From assembly GCA_013146195.2 (NCBI GenBank), contig CM028377.1:8408239-8472238 (forward strand): 64,000 bases of DNA. The letters run 5' to 3'. How positions within the stretch are numbered: the stretch's first letter is position 1; each line of letters begins with the position of its first letter. Shown in pieces: positions 23,796-34,297 of the stretch. The DNA is from Codonopsis lanceolata (taxonomy: Eukaryota; Streptophyta; Magnoliopsida; Asterales; Campanulaceae). The notes under the pieces were generated by a model. The model was not told the DNA's origin. It did not search any database and saw only the letters and a list, made by a program, of their open reading frames with translations. A program made the translations under genes and the position numbers.

Positions 23796-24498
23796 ACAAA
23801 TAAATTACTAAATTCAATCCTTAGAAAATATGGTGTAACTCACAAGTTAGCTACACCCTACCATCCTCAGACCTCTGGCCAAGTAGAAGTGAGTAATAGA
23901 CAGATAAAAGCAGTTTTAGAAAAGACTGTTAGACCCAATCGTAAAGATTGGTAGTCTAAACTTAATGATGGTTTATGGGCATATCGAACTGCATATAAGA
24001 CCCCGATAGGAATGAGTCCTCACCAAATGGTGTATGGCAAAGCATGTCATTTACCAGTAGAAATTGAAAATAGAGCCTATTGGGCTTTCAAAGAACTAAA
24101 CTTAGATTTAACCTTGGCCGGTGAAGAAAGATTGTTCCAATTAAACGAATTAGAAGAACATAGGTTAAATTCGTATGAAAATGCTAAAACCTATAAAAAA
24201 AGACCAAGAAATACCATGATATGAGATTAGCCAACAAAATGTTTTGATCAGGATTAAAGGTATATTACTTTTCAATTCTAGACTCAGGTTATTCCCCGGA
24301 AAATTAAAATCAAAATGGTTTGGTCCTTTCACTATAGTTCGAATTTATCCTCATGGCGCAATTGATATTAGAAACCCAAGGACCAATGAAGTATTTAAAG
24401 TTAATGGTCACCAACTCAAACCATATCTTGAACCCATGTCAGTAGAGAGAACAATTGAATTGATTTGTCTCGCTGACTATGAACCACCCGATGATTAG
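23796..24498 (+). pseudogene. Gypsy A integrase, rest of the core and C-terminal domain
   Basis: After LINE A the integrase resumes [20 protein letters not shown], then [20 protein letters not shown] with the catalytic glutamate. Further on are [20 protein letters not shown] and the C-terminal block [20 protein letters not shown], ending [15 protein letters not shown] and a stop at 24498. A TAG at about 23952 (KDW*) and a frameshift near 24225 break it. Gypsy B carries the matching domain at 38459-39686. Confidence 0.9.
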
Positions 24499-25445
24499 GT
24501 TTGCAGTTAGGTCGAGCCAAAGATGTTAAAGAAGTGCGCTAGGTGGGAGGCAACCCACTTTGATGAATTTTACTTGCTTTCGTAGTTAATTTAATTATGC
24601 TATTCTCCGTCTTATTTAATTTTGAACATTTAATTAAAAGGTAAAAATGCCAAAATTCAAGTTTGGGGGAGAAAAGCATCGTAGTGTTGTATTTTATGTT
24701 GCTAATATTTTAATTTATAATTTTTGTAGAATTTTTAGAGTGCAGGAAAGAAACGGAACATAATGGAACATAACGGAAGGACCAAACTGCCAAACTACCA
24801 AAAAACGTTGAAAGAAAAACAAGGCATGCATGTTAGACCTTGCGGATGGGCTTAGCCAGCCACCTTGCGCCGCAAGGTCCCTTTAAATGCGGGAATCGTG
24901 ACCGGCGTGCAAGTACAACAGAATCCATGTCGTGCCTTGACTGCTCACCTTGCGGACGTAAGGTGTAAAGGACCTTGCGGCCGCAAGGTCCCTTATATAA
25001 GTAAATCACGGGCAGTTCTTCAAAGATCACCTGAAAATCTCCCTCTTCTCTCAAGGCAGCAGCAGCAGATCACTCTTCTCTTCAAAATCCGGCAAAAACT
25101 CTTCCATTTCCGGTTTAGATCCAAGTCAAGACTCTCCTTCCTTCAACTTCCCTTCCTCCTATAACCCTCATTTCCCTCCATTGAAGATTGAAGAAGAAGA
25201 AACTCCATTAATTCCGTGAAGAGCTTCAAACTCCGGCTATCCTTTTCATCTCCAAAGTTTGCAAAATCCAAGTAACTCTAACCTTTCTTTCTTTATTTTG
25301 TCAGATAAAATATTTGCATGCTAGGGTGCTAGAGTTAGTTTACGTAAAATTATTATTTTTGCATGCTTTAGTTGATAGGTTGAATTTTTAATTTCATGAG
25401 AAGAGTAGATTTTTGTTGGCCCTCAGTTTTTGTGCAAAAAACCAA
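24499..25445 (+). promoter_or_regulatory. Gypsy A spacer between pol and env-like ORF with palindromes, TATA box and likely 5' UTR intron
   Basis: No gene is present. A purine-rich CAAGTTTGGGGGAGAA tract lies near 24660. Palindromes occur at 24861-24880, 24946-24965 and 24971-24990; the last, GACCTTGCGGCCGCAAGGTC, is perfect over 20 bp. It is followed at once by CCTTATATAAG (24991-25001), a good TATA box, then a CT-rich leader. A plausible intron runs from 25272 (CCAA/GTAACT) to 25426 (CCCTCAG), just before the env-like ATG at 25446; Gypsy B has the same donor context near 37815 and the shared block GCATGCTAGGGTGCTAGA. Promoter and intron are inferences from sequence only. Confidence 0.5.
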
Positions 25446-25888
25446 ATGGCCCCTAAACGTAGGAATACCGGCCCATCCACTTCCCGCTCCGCCGAAGAAC
25501 ATGAGGAGCAAGATTATGACAACACCCGCTACATCTCTTTTGAGGCATCAGAGAGCTACACCGCGAAGCTCTCCAAGACCTTGATTCCCAAGAGGGGATT
25601 CAAGGCTAGTGAGTTTGGCCTTCATAATAATTTTAAGGCTCGTAGGTGGGGTCCTTTGACTGCTTCTCCGGACGAGGCCATCGTGACCATTATCCGTGAA
25701 TTCTATGCCAATGGGCAAATTGGCATAGATGGTGGAGTTTTAGAGGTTGTTAGTGTTAGGCGCATGGACGCTAGCTTTGAGTCCCAAAACATTCACCGTT
25801 GCTATGGCACTTCTAACTTTGGGAGTGGTGCTGATGACTATAGCCGCCACCTTTCTGCCCCTGTCCCTGTCGAGGTGATCAATGCGAC
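25446..25888 (+). pseudogene. Gypsy A env-like ORF, 5' part (putative plant transposon protein family)
   Basis: Third ORF of an Athila-type element, placed after pol. It begins MAPKRRNTGPSTSRSAEEHE at 25446, with a basic N-terminus, then KTLIPKRGFKASEFGL, REFYANGQIGIDGGVLEVVS and IHRCYGTSNFGSGADDY, the pattern of the putative plant transposon protein domain. Its role is unknown; no signal peptide or membrane helix is evident in this part. At 25888 it is interrupted by Gypsy B; the last five bases GCGAC are the left TSD copy. The protein continues at 51113. The intact Gypsy B homologue is at 36559-37650. Confidence 0.85.
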
Positions 25889-27209
25889 TGATCGATGTTT
25901 TAATTAATCTTTTTCCTTGCAAGTGGACAAGACTATTATAGAATAGTATTGGAAGCAAGGGTCGAACCCACAGAGACAAGTGATCACGAACAGTGCAATT
26001 TATTGATAGCAAATTATTAATCTAAAGGGGGTTTTTATATTTAATTCTATTCTAAACTACTATTTATATTTAGATGTTTAACTAATTAGCAGTAATTACA
26101 AATATGAAGATCGTATGGTGGGTGGCAATCTAGGATTTTGGGTTTCACTTGTATCTCATTTATGTTCAATTCATAATAATGATTATTCAATGTCTTGGGT
26201 TCGTTCACTAAATATAGATATAGACTGTTGAACAATTGGTTCAGCCTCCATCCCCGCAAAATTCATCCATTCTATATCCTAAGCACAAGAACTGTCATCT
26301 AGCTGTCACCTAGATTTATGATCTATCTGTCACCTAGATCATGTATGAACCTGGCCCTAACTTATCACTCTCGTGCATCAATAAGTCCAATTTATTGTGT
26401 TGGTGAGCCAGTGTACGACATATGCACATGGTCATGCAGTTATCCGCACCTCTAGGCCTTTATTATTTGCGACTACATTCATTTGTTCAAAGAAAAATAA
26501 TATAGGGATTGATAAACAACACAATCAACAAGCATTGAATAAACATATATAAGAATCAAAACATAAATTTGATACAAGTTACCTCCCACCTCCTAGATTA
26601 TGGATGACTTAGTTCATCATAGACAATGAACAGCACATGGAGATGATCAGATACATGATTTGATCTTCAATACTTGAAATTACACAAACTAATTATGTTA
26701 TACAATCTAAGAACTACCTAAAATCTACCTAAGACTTTTTCCAGCCGATTTTCTATATGTTGGACTCGGCATCTGACTTCTATATATACTCGGGAGTTGT
26801 GTTTCAATCGAATCACCGTGTGAAAATCCAAAATAGTCGCATTCTGACCACCTTGCGGTCGCACGGTGTTGGGTACCTTGCGTCCGCAAGGTCTCCAGTG
26901 TGTCCGGCCTTTGGAATTCTTGATTTCTACCTTTCTGACCCGTACTGCCTACCTTGCGGTCGCAAGGTCTGAGGCACCTTGTGTCCGCAAGGTGTCCAGA
27001 AATGACAGCCTTCATTCTTTCTTCATTTTTCCTTTTTGGCCCTTTCTTGAAATTTGCACTTAAAACCCTGGAGTTTCGCATATTTTCACTAATAACCCTG
27101 AAACTTACAATACTAACTGAAAACATATATTAGTAGCCAAAAGCCTCGTGAAATAGCATAATTTAAATCATAGAAGCATATAAAATCGACGTATAAAATA
27201 CATCGATCA
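25889..27209 (-). repeat. Gypsy B 3' LTR
   Basis: 1321 bp, TGATCGATG...CATCGATCA. Compared with the 5' LTR at 49872-51112 it keeps about 25 bp that the latter has lost (repeat of the CACCTAGAT block near 26310) and has further small indels. It contains four copies of the ACCTTGCG-NN-CGCAAGGT palindrome at 26849-26993 and a TATA box at 26780-26789 (minus strand CGAGTATATATAGAAG). The polypurine tract lies just outside. Confidence 0.92.
26849..26993 (-). promoter_or_regulatory. Palindrome array upstream of the TATA box in the Gypsy B 3' LTR
   Basis: Four 18-bp imperfect palindromes lie at 26849-26868, 26875-26892, 26951-26968 and 26976-26993, arranged as two close pairs 7-8 bp apart. On the element's strand they stand about 60-200 bp before the TATA box at 26780-26789, the place for enhancer-type sites in U3. 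The same array with the same pairing is found at 32157-32300 and 50765-50908. Function is inferred from position and conservation. Confidence 0.55.
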
Positions 27210-27228
27210 AATACCCCCAAACTTAAAG
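27210..27228 (-). other. Polypurine tract of Gypsy B
   Basis: On the minus strand AAGTTTGGGGGTATT stands directly before the 3' LTR. It should prime plus-strand DNA synthesis. Similar G-runs occur at three further places in the element. Confidence 0.75.
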
Positions 27229-27432
27229 TTTGCTCGTCCACGAGTAAACAATAAACTTTTTTTTTTTATGGAAGCAGGGGCGGCACCCTGCGGATTTTAT
27301 ATATAATAGAGAAGGCTACAAACTTGAGGGGGACAACTAGCCTTGCCCTTATAAGAGGGAGGACGGAGGAGCCTGACCTCGAAATAGGAATAATTTGCAA
27401 AACAGATAAAACTAGACAAAACAAACATCAAG

Positions 27433-30400
27433 CTAAGAAATACGAATATAGGGGGTCTCATCTTTATCAAGATGAATGAGACCACCTATTCTAGGAGGGA
27501 GAGAATTAACAGACGTATAGACGACATCGGAAGCAAGATCTCCACCTATATTGGCTAAAGCGTCAGCAACATCATTGGCCTCCCTAAAAATGTGACTAAA
27601 ATGAAGATCCAACGACTTGGAAATCATAATGATCTTGCGAAGCACGTAATGACTCTGCCAAGGAGGAGCCGAACCACGCACAATACAATCAAGTAACTGC
27701 CTGGAATCAATTTCTACAAGAGCCTTAACATAACCATATTCCCGAAGCCACTGAAGTCCTCGAAGAAGAGCATGACATTCAGCTTCAAAACTCGAAGAGT
27801 ACCCAAAAAAAGCAGCAAACGCAATAATAAGATTCCCGTTATCATCTCTAATAATACCCCCACCTGAGCTCAAACCTGGATTACCGCGGCATGCCCCATC
27901 AGTGTTGAGTTTAACCATGCCAGATGAAGGCTTTATCCAATGCACGACACGAATAGTCTTACTAGAATAACGCCCAATGCTAACAAGAAATAAATTCTGA
28001 ATATCTGAGTAATTGTGATCAAGAAGATTAGCTGCTTGAACAATGGAGAGAATTAAGGAAAGAATTCTGCCGATAACTACAGAAGCTGGACTCCGAATGC
28101 CCTCATGCAATGCCACGTTCCTGTATTTCCATAATTCCCAGCATATTATCGAGGGGGTAATAGCATGCAGAATGGAGAACTTTTTCGTGTACCACCAGGC
28201 CATGCAAAGCTGATTGATAGATGAGAACGAGCAGTGCACTTGGCCGAGATTATTGAAGGCCGACCAAACATTATTAGCAATAGGACTGGACAAGAAAACA
28301 TGAGAGAACGTTTCAATATTACCCAAGGAAGAACAAGCGCATCGGGTAGCCAACTGAATTCCTTTACGAATAATGCCTTCATCGATAGGAATTCTATGTC
28401 GCCATAGACGCCACATGAAAATACTGATGTGTTTGGAAGATTAGGGTGCCAAATAAACTTTGCCGAATCAGAAGTCGGCCATTTAATACAGATATGGTTC
28501 CAGGCTGAGGCAAAAGTAAAATTACCCTTGGAAGATAGACTCCAGACCGCTTTATCTGGATAGTCAGCAATATTAATACCCAGCCTTGAGATCAGCTCAA
28601 CTCGATTTGTACCCAGCTCGGCCCTAGCAGAAGAGGAAATGGAATTATCCTCATTGAAAACCTCGCTGACATAAGAGATGGAGCGCACAGCCGGCGGAGG
28701 AATAAAACCCTCAGGAAGCCAGTTATCTAGCCAAATAAAACAGTCACCTTTATCGATAATCCATTTAATAAGCTTCTCTGCATCTACCCGAACTGAACAC
28801 TTTCGACGCCAAATAGGGGATCCCTTCGCACTAGCACATGAAGGATGAGATTGAGAACAGTATCGATGTTGCATAAACTGAGCCCATAAGCTGTTAGAGG
28901 TTCGAAAACGCCACCAAAGATTCAGGGAGAAAGCTTGAATAATGTCGTTAACTGAACGCACACCTATCCCCCCTTCGTCAATCGGCTCGCAAAGATGTAG
29001 CCCAAGCTATCCAATGAGATTTAAAAGTGCCATCAATGGAGCCCCAAAAGAAATTTGCCATCATTCTATCAATGTGCTTAACAACCGATGAAGGGGGGTC
29101 TAGAACAGCAATTTGATATAAAATGATGGACTGAAGCACCGAATTAATCAGAGTTACTTTACCCGCTTTATTAAGGAAGGCACCCACCCAAGATGAAATT
29201 TTGGTCTGATGTTTCCCAATCAAATTATCAAAATACGATATCTTCTTGCGACCTTTAAACAGCGGGCAGCCCAAATAAGTAACTGGCAAACATTTATAGC
29301 TGAATCCTAAATGTCTCTTGATCGAGCTGATTCTAGAAGAGGTAGAATACTAGAAACCATAAATCAACTCTTATTAACATTAATCATCGGGCCCGAACAC
29401 CTCTCATAAGTAGTAAGAAGGGCGCGGTGTTGAAGTAAAGACTGCTTATGACCATTACAGAAAATAATGACGTCATCGGCTAACGACAAATGAGAGATTA
29501 TAGGGCAGCCCTGATTGGAATGAAATCCATAACGAGGATGATCAATCTGTAATTTGTTTAATGAACGACTTAGCACCTCCGCAACAATGATAAATAAACT
29601 AGGAGATAAAGGGTCTCCTTGACGCAATCCGTGAGAAGAATTAAAGAAGCCTGATGAAGCACCATTAATCAACACCGAAAACCAATTATTGGAAATTGTG
29701 CGCCAAATCAAATCAATGAAGACCTCGTCAAACCCAAATTGCCTCAGAACTGTAATCAGAAAGTGCCAAGAGACCCAATCAAAAGCCTTGGCCATGTCCA
29801 ATTTAATGATGACATTGGATCCGTTAATTTTCTTCTTTAAGTGGTGGAGCATTTCTTGTGCAAGAAGGAGGTTATCTTGAATAATCCTACCCTTAGTAAA
29901 TGCACTTTGATTTTCAGATATGATATCCGGGAGAATAAAAGCCAACCGAGAAGAAAGAAGTTTCGAGATGACTTTATTGCAAAAATTGCAAAGACTTATA
30001 GGCCTTAGATCCAGAAAAGAAGAAATCTGATCGGCTTTGGGATTGGTAATTAATAATGTGCTTGTCCATGACTTGGGCATATCAAATCCAGAGAAAAATT
30101 CAGTGACCGCCCTATGAAAATCCACGGCTATGATATCCCAACAGGAGATGTAAAACGAGCCTGAAAATCCATCCGGACCTGCTGCACTATCTCCGTTTAA
30201 TTCAGTAACTACTTTGTGAAGCTCCTCAATAGTGGGGGGGGGACAGTGAGCAGATTAGATTGCTCGGAAGTAACAAGAGAAGGAATTACCGACAAAATAT
30301 CGTCATCCGAACTAGAGCATGCAGTTAATTGATCACAATAAAATTCCACCGCTGCCGCTTTAATGTCATCCTCCGATGTAAGTAAAGTGCCATGCATGTC

Positions 30401-31542
30401 CTGAATCTCATGGATAAATAACTTTTTCCGGGTTTGCTGAACAGAAGAATGGAAGAGTTTAGTGTTCCCGTCCCCTTCCTTTAACCATCTCAGGTGAGAC
30501 TTTTGCCGCCAGTAATCCTCTTCATTTTTCAACTTAAACTTTTGGTTAGCCTTGGCGAGATGGAGGGCAGCTCGATTTTCACTTGTGTTGTGCGCTTCAT
30601 ATAAAAGCTCTTTCTCAAGCACCTGATCTTCTGCCTCTTTCACAGCCTGAAAAATGTTTCCGAACGTGGTCTTATTCCATTCCTTGAGGGCAATACGCAC
30701 TGCCTTCAATTTATTTGCAAAATAAACCATTGGCCGACCAGTACAATTTAATTGCCAAGCATCCCGAACAACATCCATAAACGTGTGATGTGAAGTCCAC
30801 ACGTTGAGAAATCTGAAGGGAGAAGGCTTTGGTTGTGTAGATTCCGCAATAGACAGAAGAATGGGAGAATGATCTGAGCAGGTTCTATTGAGATGGTCAA
30901 CCGAAGTAACTGCAAAAGTAGCAATCCAAGCCGTGTTACAAGTAGCCCTATCTAACCTTTGATAAATAGTAGCGGCATCTCTATTATTGCTCCAAGTAAA
31001 CTGGCTGCCACTGTAACCCAAATCCATTAAACCAGCCGCATCAAGGCAAGCTTGAAACTCATGAGATCCATGCCTATCCCAACCTGCACCACCAATGCAA
31101 TTTTTTCATGGGCAGCTAGGACAATGTTAAAGTCACCAAAAACTAGCCAAGGATTATGTGTAAATTCAGCCCCCATAGTAATCAGATCATGCCATAAAGC
31201 GTGACGTTCCAAAACCGTACATTTCGCATAGATAGTAGTGAAAATTGCTGGTTGTTTCCATGTATAATGCTTGGCTTTAATTGTAATATGATGCACCGAA
31301 TCATAGATGAGCTTACAAGAGAAAGCAGATTTAATAAACACCCAAATATTGTTAGCCTCATTACAAAAGAAGAAACGAAATTTCAGTTTACGAGCAATGA
31401 AAGAGAGCTTCGACTTATCTATCATTGGTTCACTGATAGAGAGAAAAGAAATCTGATGGAGGGCAATTAATTTTTTTAGGCGGGATACTGTGGAGTCATT
31501 TCCCACACCCCGAACATTCCAGAAAAGAGGCTTAATCGTCAT
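27433..31542 (-). pseudogene. LINE B ORF2: endonuclease, reverse transcriptase, RNase H; several frameshifts
   Basis: Starts MTIKPLFWNVRGVGNDSTVS at 31542, a complete APE-endonuclease start. APE blocks: NPWLVFGDFNIVLAAHEK, SQFTWSNN, YQRLDRATCNTAW and RTCSDHSPILLS. RT blocks: YWRQKSHLRWLKEGDGNTK, DLRPISLCNFCNKVISKL, NQSAFTKGRIIQDN, IKLDMAKAFDWVSW, GLRQGDPLSPSLFI and LADDVIIFCNG (Y to L in the YADD box). The RNase H domain shows LNTDGACRGNPGLSSGG, EAECHALLRGLQ, LVEIDSRQLLD and REANDVADALANI, all four catalytic positions kept. Frame breaks lie near 31080, 30200, 29360, 28970 and 28420. It cannot make one protein. Confidence 0.9.
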
Positions 31543-31941
31543 GGGAAACTGATGGTTCGGAGTTAAAATGGACCTTATTCTGCTTGCGAGAGCGAGTCGT
31601 TCGGGTATTAGGAGGAACTGGAGCTGCTTTGGCCTTGTCAATTTTTGATCCCACTGTATCCAAGTTCAATCCTTCTATTTGGGAGGTGACCATACCAGGA
31701 TCTTCATTATCAAAGGTTTGCAAAACCGTAAATCTGTTAGGCGAAATAATGGAGATATCCTGTTGGCTAGAATCGGCAGCGACTGTGTCGGAAACAGGCT
31801 GAACAGGTTGTGTAGACCCCGTTTCTTGAGCAAGCGGGCTGGGATTTTTCTCCATTGTGATAGGAACATCCTGAAGATCGGAATCTGGTACTTGAGCTGT
31901 CTCAGAATCCGTAGGATTAGGGGGTTCTTCAGAAGGACTAG
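31532..31941 (-). pseudogene. LINE B ORF1, C-terminal part
   Basis: Continues ORF1 on the far side of the LTR: an acidic Ser/Thr/Pro-rich linker, then ISIISPNRFTVLQTFDNED and a basic tail NTRTTRSRKQNKVHF ending SVSHDD before TAA. LINE D shows the same block order (RLSPNRFTTLEVLETESDD, then a TRSQ basic patch), which confirms that the two halves belong to one ORF. The ORF2 ATG at 31542 overlaps this stop. Confidence 0.85.
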
Positions 31942-33253
31942 TGATCGATGTATTTTATACGTCGATTTTATATACTTCTATGACTTAAATTGTGCTATTT
32001 CACGAGGCTTTTGGTTACTAATATATGTTTTTGGTGAGTTTTGTAAGTTTCAGGATTATTCGTGAAAATACGTTAAACTCCAGGGTTTTAAGTGCAAATT
32101 ACAAGAAAGGGCCAAAAAGGAAAATTGAAGAAAAAATGAAGATTGTCAATCTGGACACCTTGCGGACGCAAGGTGCCTCAGACCTTGCAACCGCAAGGTA
32201 GGCAGTACTCGTCCTGAAAGAAGCAACAAAGGAATCAAACGGCCAGACACACTGGAGACCTTGCGGACGCAAGGTACCCAGCACCTTGCGACCGCAAGGT
32301 GGTCAGAATGCTTGATTTTCGGATTTTCACACGGTGGTTCGATTGAAACACAACTCCCGAGTATATATAGAAGCCAGAGGCCAAGCCAAAGCATAGGGAG
32401 GACGGCTAGAAGCTCTCTTTTCATAGATTTTAGATAGTTTTAGATTGTATAACATAGTTAGATTTTGTAATTTCAAGTATTGAAGATCAAATCATGTACC
32501 CCGATCATCTCCATGTGATGTTCATTGTCTATGATGAACTAAATCATTCATAATCTAGGAGGTAACTTATATCGAATTTATGTTTTGATTCTTATATATA
32601 TGTCTATTCAATGCTATTGATTGTGTTGTTTATCAACCCCTATATTATTTTTCTTTGAACAGATGAATGTAATCGCAAATAATAAAGGCTTAGAGGTGCG
32701 GATAACTGCATGACCAAGTGCATATGTCGTACACTGGCTCACCAACACAATAAATTGGACCTATCGATGCACGAGAGTGATAAGTTAGGACCAGGTTCTT
32801 ACATGATCTAGGTGACAGATAGATCATAAATCTAGGTGACAGCTAGATTGACAGTTCCTGTGCTTAGGATATAGAATGGGTGAATTTTGTGGGGATGGAG
32901 GCTGAACCAATTGTTCAACAGACTATATCTATTTTTAGTGAACGAACCCAAGACATTGAATGACATTATTATGAATTGAACATAAAGGAAATATAAGTGG
33001 AACCCAGAATCCTAGATTTCCACTCACCATAAGATCTTCATATTTGTTATTACTGTGTAAGTAGTTAAACATCTATAACTAGTAGTTTAGAGTAGAATTA
33101 AACAATAAAAACCCCCCTTAGGTTAATAATTTGCTATCAATAATCGCACTGTTCGTGATCACTTGTCTCTGTGGGTTCGACCCTTGCTTCCAATTCTATT
33201 CTATAATAGTCTTGTCCACTTGCAAGGAAAAAGATTAAATAAAACATCGATCA
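31942..33253 (+). mobile_element. Gypsy B-family LTR inside LINE B ORF1
   Basis: A 1312-bp LTR of the Gypsy B family in plus orientation, TGATCGATGTATTTT...ACATCGATCA, with the palindrome array at 32157-32300 and a TATA box at 32361. It splits LINE B ORF1. There is no 5-bp TSD (ACTAG on the left, AGTTT on the right). The ten bases to its right, AGTTTTTGGC, equal the ten bases that follow the 5' LTR in Gypsy B up to the primer-binding site, so this may be a 5' LTR plus a scrap of interior left by a deletion rather than a clean solo LTR. Confidence 0.85.
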
Positions 33254-34145
33254 AGTTTTTGGCATCATCTTTGTTAGAAGGCTGAGACTGATTGTTTGTG
33301 GCATTGATCGGGGTCTCTTAAGTAGCGGTCTTTTTAGTAGTCCATCTACGTTTTGGAGGCGGCTTAGAGCTCTCTGAAGAATCCAAATCGGGTTGCTTAA
33401 TTTTGCAACTAAGTTCTGAATGGCCTTGTCTGAGACAATGAGAACAATAAAGGGGTTTGTTTTCCACCTCAAGTGGCTGCCAAAAACTTGGAAAAACATC
33501 TCCACAATCTATCCAGATGCGAGTTGGACATGGCTTTAACAAGTCAATCTCCACGCAAACCCTAGCAACGCTAGGCCGAGAGAGGTTAATCGTGGGCTGG
33601 TCGAGCATTAACGGTTTGCCAAATAGGGATGCGATAGAGAACAAAGCTGACTTGTTAAACAAGTGAATCGGAAGGCCCGGAAGAGATACCCAAACTGGAA
33701 CTATTGAACTCTCAACATCCGGCCTAAAATTAGGAGACCATTTGAAAACTCTCATAGGATACTTACCGAGAAACCACTGATCCTTTATCCATAATCGTTG
33801 ATAGTCATCATCATGATGAACTTGAATAAGAATGTGCTTTGCGTTCAGATGGCCAATCGTGATGGCTGCCTTGAGACCAATGGTATTGAAGTACTTACGA
33901 GTTGTTTCCATAGAGGGACGTCCGTGGGAGAACTTGCCTATCAAAGCATGGCTAAAGGGTTGGGCAAGAGCGGCTATAAGATCAGGAGAGAGCTTGAGGG
34001 CTGGTTCGCCCTTATACGTGGATGGGGGTATTGAAAACGGCATAGGAGAGGGATGGGCTGGGGTACAAAGAGCAGCCGCAAAAGACAAAGGATTAGGCTT
34101 GGATATTGGTGGAGGATCGGGAGGCATAGGAGGAACTTCAGCCAT
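33254..34145 (-). pseudogene. LINE B ORF1, N-terminal part (DUF4283, CCHC zinc knuckle)
   Basis: Starts MAEVPPMPPDPPPISKPNP at 34145; the upstream in-frame ATG at 34178 is not shared with LINE D. DUF4283 blocks follow: FSIPPSTYKGEPALKLSP, ALIGKFSHGRPSMETTRKYF, RLWIKDQWFLGKYPMRVFKW, PVWVSLPGLPIHLFNKSALF and INLSRPSVARVCVEIDLLKP. The zinc knuckle is YCSHCLRQGHSELSC (CX2CX4HX4C, intact), then a basic patch PPPKRRWTTKK. A TAA at 33318 interrupts it, and the Gypsy LTR at 31942-33253 splits it. The C-terminal part continues at 31941. Confidence 0.88.
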
Positions 34146-34297
34146 AGCAGCGGGGAACGGCCAAAGGAGAAGTCGCACCTTCAGTGCGTGAAAAGGTGTG
34201 TGTTTAGGGTTTTAGTAAAACAACAGTTTTACATTAAAACGTTCGCAAGGGGGCAATCCTATTGTAGACTTTGTGGATATCGAGTAAACAATAAACT

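Larger units (their letters stand above)
27258..34280 (-). mobile_element. LINE B: near full-length L1-type LINE in the Gypsy B 3' UTR
   Basis: A minus-strand LINE flanked by a TSD of 16-18 bp, CGAGTAAACAATAAACT at 27241-27257 and again at 34281-34297. The poly(A) is the T-run from 27257, followed by the shared tail AGGGGCGGCACCCTGC. The 5' end keeps about 130 bp of untranslated sequence before the ORF1 ATG at 34145, so it is probably full length. It contains ORF1 (split by a Gypsy LTR) and ORF2, which overlap by 11 bases at 31532-31542. Both are broken. Confidence 0.92.

Noticed and set aside
26757..27126. Small ORFs with CGRKV or ARSEAPCVRKV repeats (26725-27126, 32099-32424, 50633-51029, 24833-25164)
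   Set aside because: The repeated peptides are translations of the DNA palindromes on both strands and do not continue in other copies.
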